A stretch of 64,000 bases of DNA from Deltaproteobacteria bacterium (GCA_024233595.1 JACKPK010000002.1:185864-249863); one strand, 5' to 3'; positions 52,532-60,679 are shown, counted from the stretch's first letter. The notes: generated from the letters alone by a model not told the origin. Numbers and translations: made by a program.

Positions 52532-52702
52532 ATGCAGAACCCAAGAGTCAAAAAAATCACTTTGGTGTTGCCAAAGATGTTCCGTGGTAAGGAAAAACTT
52601 CCTTTGCCTCCTTACATCACAGCATGCAAAGGTGGCTCTTTGGGTTCTAAAATCAACTTTGATCTCATGAGTTGGAATAAGATCAGAAGAGTGTTGGGGT
52701 AA
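52532..52702 (+). CDS. Small basic ORF between atpD and atpC
   Basis: 56 codons from ATG at 52532 to TAA at 52700-52702, filling almost all of the 178 bp between atpD and atpC. The product is basic (MQNPRVKKITLVLPKMFRGK at the start, SLGSKINFDLMSWNKIRRVL near the end), with no signal or membrane helix and no family I recognise. Codons look coding, but no clear ribosome-binding site is seen. A longer frame begins at 52415 inside atpD and is less likely. It could be an accessory ATP synthase peptide or a chance frame. Confidence 0.45.
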   Translation: MQNPRVKKITLVLPKMFRGKEKLPLPPYITACKGGSLGSKINFDLMSWNKIRRVLG

Positions 52703-52705
52703 AGA

Positions 52706-52996
52706 ATGGATAGCTTGTCCTTAGAAATTGTGACTCCAAAAGAAGTTTTAGCGCAAGTTGATCGCGTGGATGAAGTCATCATCCCTGCGCTTTGGGGACA
52801 AATGGATATTTTGCCTGGGCACACTGATTTCATCACCATGCTCGAAGAGGGCGAATTGAGCTATCGCATTGGCACTCAGATCGAATCTCACAACATCACC
52901 AGCGGCGTTTTATCGGTTAAAAGCGGTAAAGCGACTATTTTGGTTGATGGTGTGTTGGCAAGTGTCACACCAATTGAATCGGCACGCGCTTCTTAA
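52706..52996 (+). CDS. atpC: ATP synthase F1 subunit epsilon, short form
   Basis: 96 residues. It contains the N-terminal beta-sandwich (SLEIVTPKEVLAQVDRVDEV, ALWGQMDILPGHTDFITML, SGVLSVKSGKATILVDG). It ends where the C-terminal two-helix domain would begin (usual length about 135). That domain inhibits ATP hydrolysis in E. coli and Bacillus. Short forms are known in some bacteria, such as Chlorobium-type enzymes. It is the last gene of the ATP synthase operon. Confidence 0.93.
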   Translation: MDSLSLEIVTPKEVLAQVDRVDEVIIPALWGQMDILPGHTDFITMLEEGELSYRIGTQIESHNITSGVLSVKSGKATILVDGVLASVTPIESARAS

Positions 52997-53054
52997 AGCG
53001 TTCTTTTCTGATTGGCTTGTGGCTTGGGCATCTTTGTTTGAACGGCCGTGAACC

Positions 53055-54083
53055 ATGTCAGAAACATCTTCTAAAAACTCTCAATACCAATACATTTTTT
53101 CCTATAACGACATTCGCGATTTTGTGACGCCTGAAGAAATCCAAGCTGTGGCAGAGGGCGTGTGCGAAACCATGATCCAAAACGATGTTTATTTGGATCA
53201 GGAGCTGCAATGTTTTGGCAGTGAGTCTTCTTTTGAGCGCATGGTTTTTCGCGACATTTGTTACAATGACATTTATGAGTATCATGACAAAGTGGCGGCT
53301 CAAGGGACGGAATTCTTTTACCCACAATTTTGGACGCCTGAGCAAATTAAAATCTTAGCGGACTATTATACAGAAAAACAGATTCCTTTTAGGGCTATTC
53401 CTTTGTCTTTGGGAAAAACAAAGCGAACGGGCAGTATCACGTATCTTTCCACCGATTATTATGGTGTGAAGATGACCGCCAGCGCTTTGGTTTTTGCGGA
53501 TAATGATGAAGAATTGCTAGAGGGAGCAAAGCACGAATACGCTCATGTCTTTGTTTCAGAATTTCTAAAATCGAAAAGTGATCGTATTAAATATGAGTAC
53601 GAGTCTCGTCAGATTTCGGCTGCAGGGATTCTCGAAGAAATCAATCACATGGGTGAAATCATTTTTCCCCAAGATTTAGAAGATGCCGAGAAAGAAGCTC
53701 TTGCAAAGCGATTTGTGCGTTTTTACGGCAATGAAGATCTCATTGCGCAATCTGATATGGAGACCCTTTTTGGGTTACGTTATTTCCTAAATGAACTTGT
53801 TGCAGCGGCCTCAGAGATGAATCACGATGGATTCACACGGCGGTTTCCCGATGAAAAAAGCCCTTCTTATGCCGCTTTACTGAATCCGGAATTAGCCAAG
53901 CAACCTTTGCAAATCTTGGTTTTAGCTAGTTTGAAAGAATTTGGCCTTTGGGATGATTTTGTGGCGTCGCCTTATTACGATGCCGAGATCATCGCGCAAA
54001 TCAATCCAGATGACATTGAGTTTGTGGGGCAGATGATGCGTCGTGCAGCTGATTGGTTTTTAGAGCAGGGCTTTGCGCCGTGA
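53055..54083 (+). CDS. Orphan protein with a HExxH zinc-peptidase-like motif
   Basis: 342 residues, no signal peptide or membrane helix. The segment EGAKHEYAHVFVSEF contains HEYAH at residues 160-164, the H-E-x-x-H zinc-protease motif. A third ligand is not obvious; glutamates follow in EEINHMGE and beyond. The N-terminal 120 residues and C-terminal helices match no family I know. The start has no strong ribosome site. It is placed between the ATP synthase operon and a CsbD-like gene and appears monocistronic. The peptidase role is inferred from the motif alone. Confidence 0.5.
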   Translation: MSETSSKNSQYQYIFSYNDIRDFVTPEEIQAVAEGVCETMIQNDVYLDQELQCFGSESSFERMVFRDICYNDIYEYHDKVAAQGTEFFYPQFWTPEQIKILADYYTEKQIPFRAIPLSLGKTKRTGSITYLSTDYYGVKMTASALVFADNDEELLEGAKHEYAHVFVSEFLKSKSDRIKYEYESRQISAAGILEEINHMGEIIFPQDLEDAEKEALAKRFVRFYGNEDLIAQSDMETLFGLRYFLNELVAAASEMNHDGFTRRFPDEKSPSYAALLNPELAKQPLQILVLASLKEFGLWDDFVASPYYDAEIIAQINPDDIEFVGQMMRRAADWFLEQGFAP

Positions 54084-54096
54084 AGCGGTTTTATTC

Positions 54097-54339
54097 TTAA
54101 GCCGTTTTTTCAAAGGGACGGTCATCAAATTTTTTAAACACGCGGTTGAATAAATCCAAGGCGATGGCTTCGTTTTTAGGAAAAGCAATCAGACCGTAGT
54201 ATTCTTTTAAATAATCAAAAAAGCGATCGTAGCTGGCGTTGATTTTTTTTAGATCTTCGTCGGTGATTTCGGGCCATTGCTGACGAATGAGCGGCTTGAT
54301 ATCTTCCCAATAGGTTTGCAGTCGTTTGTCGGTGGACAT
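54097..54339 (-). CDS. CsbD-like small stress protein
   Basis: 80 residues. Start 54339 has GGAG six bases upstream. The pattern W-x-x-I-K-x-x-I...W-P-E-I-T-D-E-D-L-x-x-I followed by YDRFFDYLKEYYG resembles CsbD/YjbJ general-stress proteins, which are small, helical and of unknown biochemical role. A longer frame from 54366 lacks a ribosome site. It is convergent with the HExxH protein gene. Confidence 0.6.
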   Translation of the reverse strand: MSTDKRLQTYWEDIKPLIRQQWPEITDEDLKKINASYDRFFDYLKEYYGLIAFPKNEAIALDLFNRVFKKFDDRPFEKTA

Positions 54340-54476
54340 GAGGTCTCCAAAAAGTATTTTTCTCATCTTTTAAATAATTCTGAATGAATTTGATGGCAAG
54401 GTCATAAGTGGAAGGGGCAAAAAAGGCCCCCGTAACCAATGATTGAGTTCTTCGTAAATTAACCATAGGTAAAGGC

Positions 54477-55283
54477 ATGCATCCGATTTTATTTACATTC
54501 CCCGATTGGTTGCCTCTTGTGGGCGGTCGTAGTCTTCATTTTTACGGTTTTTTCATTGCCACTGGTGTTTTGCTTGGCATCCTTTGGGTGCGGCGCGAGG
54601 CCAAACGCCTGGATATCGATGTTCAAAAAATCATGGACCTGTACTTGAATGTGTTCATCGCTGGTTTGGTGGGATCACGGATTTTGTACATCATTCATTC
54701 TGTCCCTAATTTTTGGGATGACCCCTTGGTGCTTTTTCGCGTTTGGGAAGGCGGTTTGGTTTTTCAGGGTGGTGTCATTGGTGCCGTATTGGTGATGATC
54801 TGGTTGGTGCGTCGCTATCAGCTCAAATTTTTTCAAATCGCCGATGTCTTTGTGCCAGCCTTGTCCTTGGGACATGCTTTTGGCCGCTTAGGTTGTTTTA
54901 TGGCAGGCTGCTGTCATGGCAAGCAATGTGATCCTGATTTTTTATTTGCGGTGCGCTTCCCGGCCTTGCCAGAAAGCATTGCGCCGCCGCATATCCCTTT
55001 GTACCCAACGCAGCTTTTTGAGGCTGGTGGCGAATTTTTGATCTTTGCGTTTCTGATTTATTTTCGAAAACACAAAAAATTCGATGGCGCAGTGTTTCTT
55101 TTGTACCTGATTCTGTATTCCATTCTGCGCTCAATTCTGGAAGTATATCGCGGGGATATGATCCGTGGCTTTGTGATTGAGCCTTATGTGTCTAACGCGC
55201 AATTTTTAAGCATCCTCTCCATCATTTTGGCGATAGGTTTCTGGATATCACTAAAACGGCGCAGCGATAAATCAGGAGAATGA
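54477..55283 (+). CDS. lgt: Prolipoprotein diacylglyceryl transferase
   Basis: 268 residues with about seven membrane helices. It transfers diacylglycerol from phosphatidylglycerol to the lipobox cysteine. The signature region is GRLGCFMAGCCHGKQCD, with the N-terminal RSLHFYGFFIATGVLLGILW and YPTQLFEAGGEF. The Cys-rich form of the signature is usual outside the gammaproteobacteria. It overlaps the next gene by four bases. Confidence 0.95.
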   Translation: MHPILFTFPDWLPLVGGRSLHFYGFFIATGVLLGILWVRREAKRLDIDVQKIMDLYLNVFIAGLVGSRILYIIHSVPNFWDDPLVLFRVWEGGLVFQGGVIGAVLVMIWLVRRYQLKFFQIADVFVPALSLGHAFGRLGCFMAGCCHGKQCDPDFLFAVRFPALPESIAPPHIPLYPTQLFEAGGEFLIFAFLIYFRKHKKFDGAVFLLYLILYSILRSILEVYRGDMIRGFVIEPYVSNAQFLSILSIILAIGFWISLKRRSDKSGE

Positions 55284-55792
55284 TCATGCATCAGAAACAG
55301 AAAAAAATTTTCACTCAACTCATGGGCTTGGTTGTCATTGGTTATTTTTTAACAGCGGGCATGTGCACCAAGGTGGTGGCCTATGGCACCGATAACCACA
55401 CCGACCCTGTTGCCAAAGAGTATTCGTCTAATTTGCCGATTGTAATGGAACAAGCCGAGAAGGCTTTTACCACTTTGGGTTACGATGTGGTGCGTGTGGA
55501 CAACGACTTTGGGCGTTTGCGTTCTGGCTGGCGCGCCACCGCACCAGACTCGCATTATTTATTGCTCTTTGATCGCAAGGATTTTTCTGCCAACGCTGGC
55601 GCCTACTACCAGTTGTTGGTCGATGTTAAAGAAGAGGCCGGGAAAGTACGCGTGAGTGTTTCGACTGTTGTCAAAAGTATTTCTGGAGAGCTCTTGAGCA
55701 ATCATGTAGCAGAAAAAGATTTTTTAACTTTGTTGTCACGTTACTTGCGTAGCCCGCAAATTATCATGACTAATGTTGGCGTTGAAGGCTAA
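55280..55792 (+). CDS. Exported protein of unknown function
   Basis: About 170 residues. A positively charged N-terminus (HQKQKKIFTQ) and hydrophobic segment (LMGLVVIGYFLTAGMC) form a signal or anchor. A Cys follows the hydrophobic stretch, but TAGMC is a poor lipobox. The mature part is alpha/beta-looking with no recognised domain (EKAFTTLGYDVVRVDNDFGR). It may start at ATG 55280 or 55286, overlapping lgt. Coupling to lgt suggests an envelope role, which remains inferred. Confidence 0.6.
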   Translation: MIMHQKQKKIFTQLMGLVVIGYFLTAGMCTKVVAYGTDNHTDPVAKEYSSNLPIVMEQAEKAFTTLGYDVVRVDNDFGRLRSGWRATAPDSHYLLLFDRKDFSANAGAYYQLLVDVKEEAGKVRVSVSTVVKSISGELLSNHVAEKDFLTLLSRYLRSPQIIMTNVGVEG

Positions 55793-55803
55793 GGGGTTCA
55801 AAC

Positions 55804-56133
55804 ATGCCAGCTGAAATTTTAGTGACCGAACTAGACCGCAAGCAAAAGGCGGGTGATGATTTTGTTTTGGTGGATTGTCGCGAACAAGACGAGCACGCTT
55901 ATTGCCGTATTCAAGGAGCCACACTCATTCCTTTGTCACTCTGGACTCAAGAGGCTTTGTCGCAATTAGATCATCATAAAAACAAAGAGATTGTGATTTA
56001 CTGTCATCACGGCATGCGTTCTTGGCAGGCCGGTAGTTTTTTAGAACAACATGGCTTTAGCAATGTGAAAAATCTTTCGGGCGGCATTGAGGCTTGGTCA
56101 CTAGAAATTGATCCCAAAGTGAAGCGGTATTGA
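55804..56133 (+). CDS. Rhodanese-like domain protein
   Basis: 109 residues covering one rhodanese domain. The active-site loop is IVIYCHHGMRSW with the catalytic cysteine, preceded by FVLVDCREQDEH and followed by LSGGIEAWS. Such single-domain proteins transfer sulfur from a persulfide; the partner is unknown. It is 11 bp downstream of the exported protein gene and convergent with dtd (1-bp gap). Confidence 0.9.
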   Translation: MPAEILVTELDRKQKAGDDFVLVDCREQDEHAYCRIQGATLIPLSLWTQEALSQLDHHKNKEIVIYCHHGMRSWQAGSFLEQHGFSNVKNLSGGIEAWSLEIDPKVKRY

Positions 56134-56134
56134 T

Positions 56135-56569
56135 TCACTCCAACACAATTGTCACAGGCCCATCGTTGACTAAACTCACCTGCATGTCCGCCGCAAACTC
56201 GCCAGTAGTGGTCTTGGGCCATTTTTCTTTGAGCAAGCACACAAACTTTTCGTAAAGGGCTTTGGCTTTTTCCGGTGGGGCGGCCTGCATAAAAGAAGGG
56301 CGGTTTTGGCCTTTGCAGTCTGCGTAGAGTGTGAACTGTGAGATCAGTAAGATCTCGCCATCAATGTCTTGAATGCTGCGGTTAATCGGCTTGGCTTCAT
56401 CAGCAAAGAGTCGCAGTTTTAAAATCTTGTCGATCCATTTAGAAATTTCAGAATCGTCATCGTCTTTGTGAATGCCCATGAGGATCACATAGCCAGCGCC
56501 AATGGAACGTGTTTCGGTATTGTTGATGGTGACGGAGGCTTGGGTAGTTCGTTGTATGACAAATTTCAT
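56135..56569 (-). CDS. dtd: D-aminoacyl-tRNA deacylase
   Basis: 144 residues. It removes D-amino acids mischarged on tRNA. It starts MKFVIQRTTQASVTINN, contains the LLISQFTLYADCKGQNRPSF catalytic region, and ends with the NDGPVTIVLE cross-subunit Gly-Pro motif. The start codon lies only 17 bp below the 3' end of the SRP RNA, so it may be read through from that promoter or have its own start in the short gap. Confidence 0.95.
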   Translation of the reverse strand: MKFVIQRTTQASVTINNTETRSIGAGYVILMGIHKDDDDSEISKWIDKILKLRLFADEAKPINRSIQDIDGEILLISQFTLYADCKGQNRPSFMQAAPPEKAKALYEKFVCLLKEKWPKTTTGEFAADMQVSLVNDGPVTIVLE

Positions 56570-56581
56570 TTTTAAAAGAAT

Positions 56582-56586
56582 AAAAA
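56582..56586 (-). terminator. U-tract ending the SRP RNA
   Basis: On the minus strand the closing stem of the SRP RNA (GGCC) is followed directly by TTTTT at 56586-56582, giving an intrinsic-terminator-like end just before dtd. Confidence 0.6.
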
Positions 56587-56688
56587 GGCCACCAGGCTAT
56601 ACCACGGCACAAAATCAAATCACGACCGTTGCTCCCTTCCGGGCCTGGCGGGGTTAATGACTCTCTTTTTGCGTGGGGCCCGGTGGCC
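56587..56688 (-). ncRNA. ffs: Bacterial small SRP RNA (4.5S RNA)
   Basis: On the minus strand the transcript holds the conserved SRP loop CCAGGCCCGGAAGGGAGCAA, which binds Ffh and FtsY for co-translational membrane targeting. The ends pair (GGCCACC at the 5' end with GGTGGCC at the 3' end), giving a hairpin of about 102 nt, normal for the short bacterial type. The promoter is at 56697-56725 and a T-run follows the 3' end. Confidence 0.95.
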
Positions 56689-56696
56689 AAAGTCAG

Positions 56697-56725
56697 CTCT
56701 TAAAATAGCGGATAGCGCGCGTCAA
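56697..56725 (-). promoter_or_regulatory. Promoter of the SRP RNA
   Basis: Read on the minus strand: TTGACG (56725-56720), 17-bp spacer, TAAGAG (56702-56697), then seven bases to the first paired G of the RNA at 56688. Confidence 0.6.
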
Positions 56726-56778
56726 TGTATCAAATGTTTTTTTGGATTTACATTCCGTATCTCTGCCAATCGTAAAAA

Positions 56779-56819
56779 CCTTTTGATTTGGATACAGCCT
56801 GTGTTCACAAATCAAAAGG
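56779..56819. promoter_or_regulatory. 12-bp inverted repeat, candidate enhancer upstream of the sigma-54 promoter
   Basis: CCTTTTGATTTG (56779-56790) and CAAATCAAAAGG (56808-56819) are perfect inverted arms with a 17-bp spacer that itself holds ACAG-C-CTGT. The site is about 100-140 bp upstream of the -24 element, where NtrC-type activators bind. No T-run follows it, so it is not an intrinsic terminator. Confidence 0.55.
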
Positions 56820-56915
56820 ATGTAAGGTGTTTGGCACAGAGGTGAAACAAAGATTTTTTTATAAGCCTATGAAATAACTATGGAAAAATTTTATTTTCGT
56901 AGGAGGGGTCTTTTT

Positions 56916-56931
56916 TGGCACCGGGCTTGCT
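56916..56931 (+). promoter_or_regulatory. Sigma-54 (-24/-12) promoter
   Basis: TGGCACCGGGCTTGCT matches the RpoN consensus TGGCAC-N5-TTGCW, with the GG and GC dinucleotides 10 bp apart as required. The predicted start is a G near 56942. No open reading frame lies downstream before the terminator at 57016-57047. Confidence 0.75.
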
Positions 56932-56941
56932 CTATAGGTTC

Positions 56942-57047
56942 GTGGTTGTTTGGTCATTCAGGGGGAATGGGGTTTAAACAACTTTTAAAAATAAAATAAA
57001 AATCGAGTCCGAAGAAAGCGTCTGCCTAAGGCAGACGCTTTTTTTTT
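56942..57047 (+). ncRNA. Candidate sigma-54-dependent small RNA
   Basis: The predicted transcript of about 106 nt has no ORF. The 5' part folds: GTTGTTT (56945-56951) pairs with AAACAAC (56976-56982), and inside it CATTC (56955-56959) pairs with GAATG (56965-56969) around an AGGGG loop. An A/T-rich single-stranded stretch follows, then a strong terminator hairpin. It is divergent from the SRP RNA gene and convergent with fadN. I recognise no known RNA family. Existence as an RNA is inferred from promoter, fold and terminator, not observed. Confidence 0.55.
57016..57047 (+). terminator. Strong intrinsic terminator
   Basis: An 11-bp perfect stem AAGCGTCTGCC / GGCAGACGCTT with loop TAA is followed by seven more T residues (57041-57047). 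The U-tract is on the plus strand. On the minus strand only TTTC follows the stem, so it may end fadN less efficiently. Confidence 0.85.
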
Positions 57048-57060
57048 ATTCTTTTGATGA

Positions 57061-59499
57061 TTAGTTGCGTAAAGGCTTGCCTGTCATGAGCAAGGCCTGC
57101 ATCCTGGCTTGGGTTTTTTCTTCCCCACAAAGGCTAATGAATGCTTCGCGTTCAATATCTAAAAGATACTGCTCACTCACAAAGCCTTGGTTTGGTAAAT
57201 CACCACCAGCCAAAACATGCGCTAGCTTTTCGGCAATCAAACGATCGTGATCGCTGATCAGGCCTTGTGCATGAAAGCCTTTGATCGCCGAGAACATCGC
57301 CATTTTACCGCCCATGCCGGCCACGTAAATGTCTTCACGTGCTGCTGCGGGTGTGTAATCTTTTGCCAGTTCCAAAACATCTTGTTTGGCATCGTAAAGC
57401 AAATGATCACGGCTCATGCTCAAGCGAGTGCGCCCTTGACCTGGTAGGTAACCGATTTTTTGTCCTTCCACAGCGCTGGTGGCCACTTTGGCAAAGCCAA
57501 TGGCTTCAAAAGTTTTTTGCGCTTTTGGAAAAGGACCGCCATCAGATTTACCAGCCCAACCAACAGGGCCTTTTTCTTTAAGGTTGGCTTCGATGTTCAT
57601 GAGCAGGTTCTTGTTGCCGCCGCCGCCGGGAATGAGTCCCGCGCCAACTTCAACAAGGCCGATGTAAGTTTCGGCGTGCGCACGCACCACGTCGCAACCA
57701 AGCAAGACCTCGCAGCCGCCACCAAGGGCCATGCCACTTGGTGCGCCAACCACAGGTTTTTTACTGGTGCGCAAACGCAGACACACATCTTGAAAACCCT
57801 TCACCATGGTTTCGATGCCGTCCCAATTTTTTTGTTGGGCTTCCATCCACAAGAGCATCAGGTTTGCACCCACAGAAAAATTCTGCGCGTCGTTGCTGAT
57901 CACAATGCCTTTGTATTGATCGTCACCTTCGACAAGATCAATGGCGTCGTTGAGTATTTGCCCAATGTCAGCATCAATGGCGTTCATTTTGGTGTGGAAC
58001 TCCACGTTCACCACGCCATCACCAAGATCGATGATGCTAGCACCCGAGTTGCTTTTGAGCACCTTGCCTTCGTCACGCAATGTTTTTAAAACAAGGTGTG
58101 TTTTAGGAGCCTCAATGGCTTTGTAAGATTTTGATTCAAAATCAAAATACAAACTCTTGCCACCTTCATTTTTGTAGAAAACGCCGTCGCCGTCATTCAA
58201 CACAGATTGAATGGTGTTGGGAACAGACTTGCCGTCTTTTTGTAAACGGTCGGCAAACTCTTTAACACCAATGGCGTCCAGGCTTTCGAATGGACCCAAT
58301 TCCCAGTTGAATCCCCACTTCATGGCGCGGTCCATGTTGACCACGTCGTCTGTGATTTCGGGAATGCGGTTGGCGGCATAGCTTAAGGTGTCACGCGTGG
58401 TGAGCCAAGCAAAGCGGCCCGCTTCGTCATCGGCATTGATCATGGCTTTGATGCGCTCGCCAGCGGTATCAAGATTTTTAGCCAAGCCCAATGAATTGTA
58501 GCGAACTTTTTCTTGTTCTTTGTACTCACCCGTTTTTAAATCGATCGAGAGGATTTGTTTATTGCCAGAAGCGTCTTTGCCTTTTTTATAAAAACCTTGT
58601 CCGGCTTTTTGGCCAATCCATTTGTTTTCGACCATCTTGGTGATGATGTCGGGCATGATCAAAGTGTCGTTGCCTTCGTCATCAATTTGTTCACGATTGT
58701 TTTTAGCAATGTGCACCAAGGTGTCCAGGCCAGCTAGGTCCGCTGTGCGGAAGGTGGCTGATTTGGCTTTGCCTGTGGCTGGTCCTGTGATCTTGTCGAC
58801 GGCTTCAATGCTCATGCCTTGCTCAATGGCATGGTGGATGGTGTTCATGAATCCATAAACACCAATGCGGTTGGCCACAAAGGTGGGCGTGTCTTTAGCG
58901 TACACAACGCCTTTGCCCAGACCGACTTCTAAAAATTGAGCCATGTTGCTGACAATTTTTGGATCGGTGTGTTCGCTGGCGACAATCTCGACAAGTTTCA
59001 TGTAGCGCACAGGGTTAAAAAAGTGCGTGATGAGAAAATGTTTTTTGAATGAATCCGAACGGCCTTCGCACATTTCTTTTAAACGAATCCCCGATGTGTT
59101 GGAAGACACCACGGCATCTTTGCGACGGTGTTCTTCTACCTGAGAAAACACCTTTTGCTTGATGTCGAGACGCTCAACAACAACCTCGATGATCCAATCG
59201 CATTCAGCGAGTTTACTCATGTCGTCTTCAAAATTACCCGGCGTGATGAGTTTAAGCACTCGTTTGTCAAAAACCGGGGAAGGCTTTTGATTGGGCAAAA
59301 CATTTTGAATGGCGTTGATTGCAAATTTATTGCGAAAACGGGGATCGGTTTCTGTGAGTCCCTGTTTTTTATCGTCGTCACCAAGTTCACGCGGAACAAT
59401 GTCTAATAAATAAGAAGGGATGCCGGCATTAGCCAGGTGCGCCGCAATGGCGGAGCCCATGACTCCCGATCCCAGAACTGCAACTTTCTTTATGTTCAT
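57061..59499 (-). CDS. fadN: 3-hydroxyacyl-CoA dehydrogenase / enoyl-CoA hydratase (FadN-type)
   Basis: 812 residues. Domain order is dehydrogenase first, hydratase second, as in Bacillus FadN and opposite to FadB/FadJ. The NAD-binding motif is VLGSGVMGSAIAAHLANAG, the dehydrogenase catalytic His is in HFFNPVRYMKLVEIV, and the hydratase oxyanion/catalytic region is GGGCEVLLGCDVVRAH with GLVEVGAGLIPGGGG. It carries two steps of fatty-acid beta-oxidation. It is transcribed after the thiolase gene with a 22-bp gap, forming a fadA-fadN operon. Confidence 0.94.
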   Translation of the reverse strand: MNIKKVAVLGSGVMGSAIAAHLANAGIPSYLLDIVPRELGDDDKKQGLTETDPRFRNKFAINAIQNVLPNQKPSPVFDKRVLKLITPGNFEDDMSKLAECDWIIEVVVERLDIKQKVFSQVEEHRRKDAVVSSNTSGIRLKEMCEGRSDSFKKHFLITHFFNPVRYMKLVEIVASEHTDPKIVSNMAQFLEVGLGKGVVYAKDTPTFVANRIGVYGFMNTIHHAIEQGMSIEAVDKITGPATGKAKSATFRTADLAGLDTLVHIAKNNREQIDDEGNDTLIMPDIITKMVENKWIGQKAGQGFYKKGKDASGNKQILSIDLKTGEYKEQEKVRYNSLGLAKNLDTAGERIKAMINADDEAGRFAWLTTRDTLSYAANRIPEITDDVVNMDRAMKWGFNWELGPFESLDAIGVKEFADRLQKDGKSVPNTIQSVLNDGDGVFYKNEGGKSLYFDFESKSYKAIEAPKTHLVLKTLRDEGKVLKSNSGASIIDLGDGVVNVEFHTKMNAIDADIGQILNDAIDLVEGDDQYKGIVISNDAQNFSVGANLMLLWMEAQQKNWDGIETMVKGFQDVCLRLRTSKKPVVGAPSGMALGGGCEVLLGCDVVRAHAETYIGLVEVGAGLIPGGGGNKNLLMNIEANLKEKGPVGWAGKSDGGPFPKAQKTFEAIGFAKVATSAVEGQKIGYLPGQGRTRLSMSRDHLLYDAKQDVLELAKDYTPAAAREDIYVAGMGGKMAMFSAIKGFHAQGLISDHDRLIAEKLAHVLAGGDLPNQGFVSEQYLLDIEREAFISLCGEEKTQARMQALLMTGKPLRN

Positions 59500-59521
59500 G
59501 ACTTACCTCTTTTGGTCAGGA

Positions 59522-60679
59522 TTAAAGACGTTCAACAATCATGGCTGCACCTTGACCGCCACCAACGCACATGGTTTCTAAACCAAATTTTTTGTCTTGT
59601 TGTTTGAGTGCGTTGAGTAGTGTGGCCATGATGCGTCCGCCTGTAGCGCCTAAGGGGTGACCCAAAGCAATGGCGCCGCCGTTGACGTTGACCTTTTTGG
59701 TGTCGAGCTCAAGTTCTTTGATGACTGACAAACTTTGACCAGCAAAGGCTTCGTTGAGTTCGATCAAATCGATTTGATCTAAAGTCATGCCGGCGCGTTG
59801 CAATGCTTTTTTAACAGCAGGAACGGGGCCGATGCCCATGATGGATGGATCGCAACCCGCAACAGCCATGCTCACAACACGTGCTATGGGTTTGATTCCC
59901 AAAGCTTTGGCTTTATCAGCAGACATAAGAAGAGTTGCCGAAGCGCCGTCTGTTAAGGGGCTTGAGTTGCCAGCTGTGACTGAACCGTCTTTTTTAAAGA
60001 CAGGTTTTAGGCTGCCAAGTTTTTCCAAAGTGCTTTCAGCGCGTGGTCCTTGGTCTGTGTCAACTGTGGCAGTGGAGCCATCTTTTGCAACAGCTGTGAC
60101 AGGGATGATTTCATCTTTAAACAAACCTTTTTCGATCGCGTTCACGGCACGCAAGTGAGATTCCAAAGCGAATTGATCTTGCTCTTCGCGAGTGAGGCCA
60201 TATTTTGCGACCAAGTTTTCGGCTGTGACGCCCATAGAGATGTAGGCATCAGGCATGCCGTCTTTCATGAGCTTGGGGTTCAGGCTTGGGTTGAACCCGC
60301 CCATGGGCACGTGAGTCATGGACTCGGCGCCGGCAGAAAGGTAGACTTCGCCACAATTAGACATGATGCCTTGCGCGCCCATCATGATGGTCACGAGTGA
60401 CGAAGAACAAAAACGATTCACGGTTGCGGCGGCAACGCTGAGTGGAAGTCCTGCTAAAAAACCAACGTTACGGGCAAGGTTCATGCCTTGTTCGCCTTCG
60501 GGCATGGCGCAACCCAAAAGCAAATCTTCGATTTCGTTGGTGTCGAGCTCGGGAACTTGTTTGAGACAACCTTGAATGACTTCTGCAGCCAAATCATCAA
60601 TGCGAGTGAATGCAAAATTACCTTTGTGAGCACGTCCCATGGGGGAGCGAACTGCCGAAACAATGACGACTTCTTTCAT
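59522..60679 (-). CDS. fadA: Acetyl-CoA C-acyltransferase (thiolase)
   Basis: 385 residues. It performs thiolytic cleavage of 3-ketoacyl-CoA. Nucleophile Cys in VNRFCSSSLVTIMMGAQ, His in ALGHPLGATGGR and second Cys in MCVGGGQGAAM are present. AGGAAAGGA lies nine bases before the ATG. It is first gene of the beta-oxidation operon; a palindrome upstream may be its operator. Confidence 0.95.
   Translation of the reverse strand: MKEVVIVSAVRSPMGRAHKGNFAFTRIDDLAAEVIQGCLKQVPELDTNEIEDLLLGCAMPEGEQGMNLARNVGFLAGLPLSVAAATVNRFCSSSLVTIMMGAQGIMSNCGEVYLSAGAESMTHVPMGGFNPSLNPKLMKDGMPDAYISMGVTAENLVAKYGLTREEQDQFALESHLRAVNAIEKGLFKDEIIPVTAVAKDGSTATVDTDQGPRAESTLEKLGSLKPVFKKDGSVTAGNSSPLTDGASATLLMSADKAKALGIKPIARVVSMAVAGCDPSIMGIGPVPAVKKALQRAGMTLDQIDLIELNEAFAGQSLSVIKELELDTKKVNVNGGAIALGHPLGATGGRIMATLLNALKQQDKKFGLETMCVGGGQGAAMIVERL

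Noticed and set aside
57460..58089. 209-codon plus-strand frame
   Set aside because: Antisense to the conserved hydratase domain of fadN.
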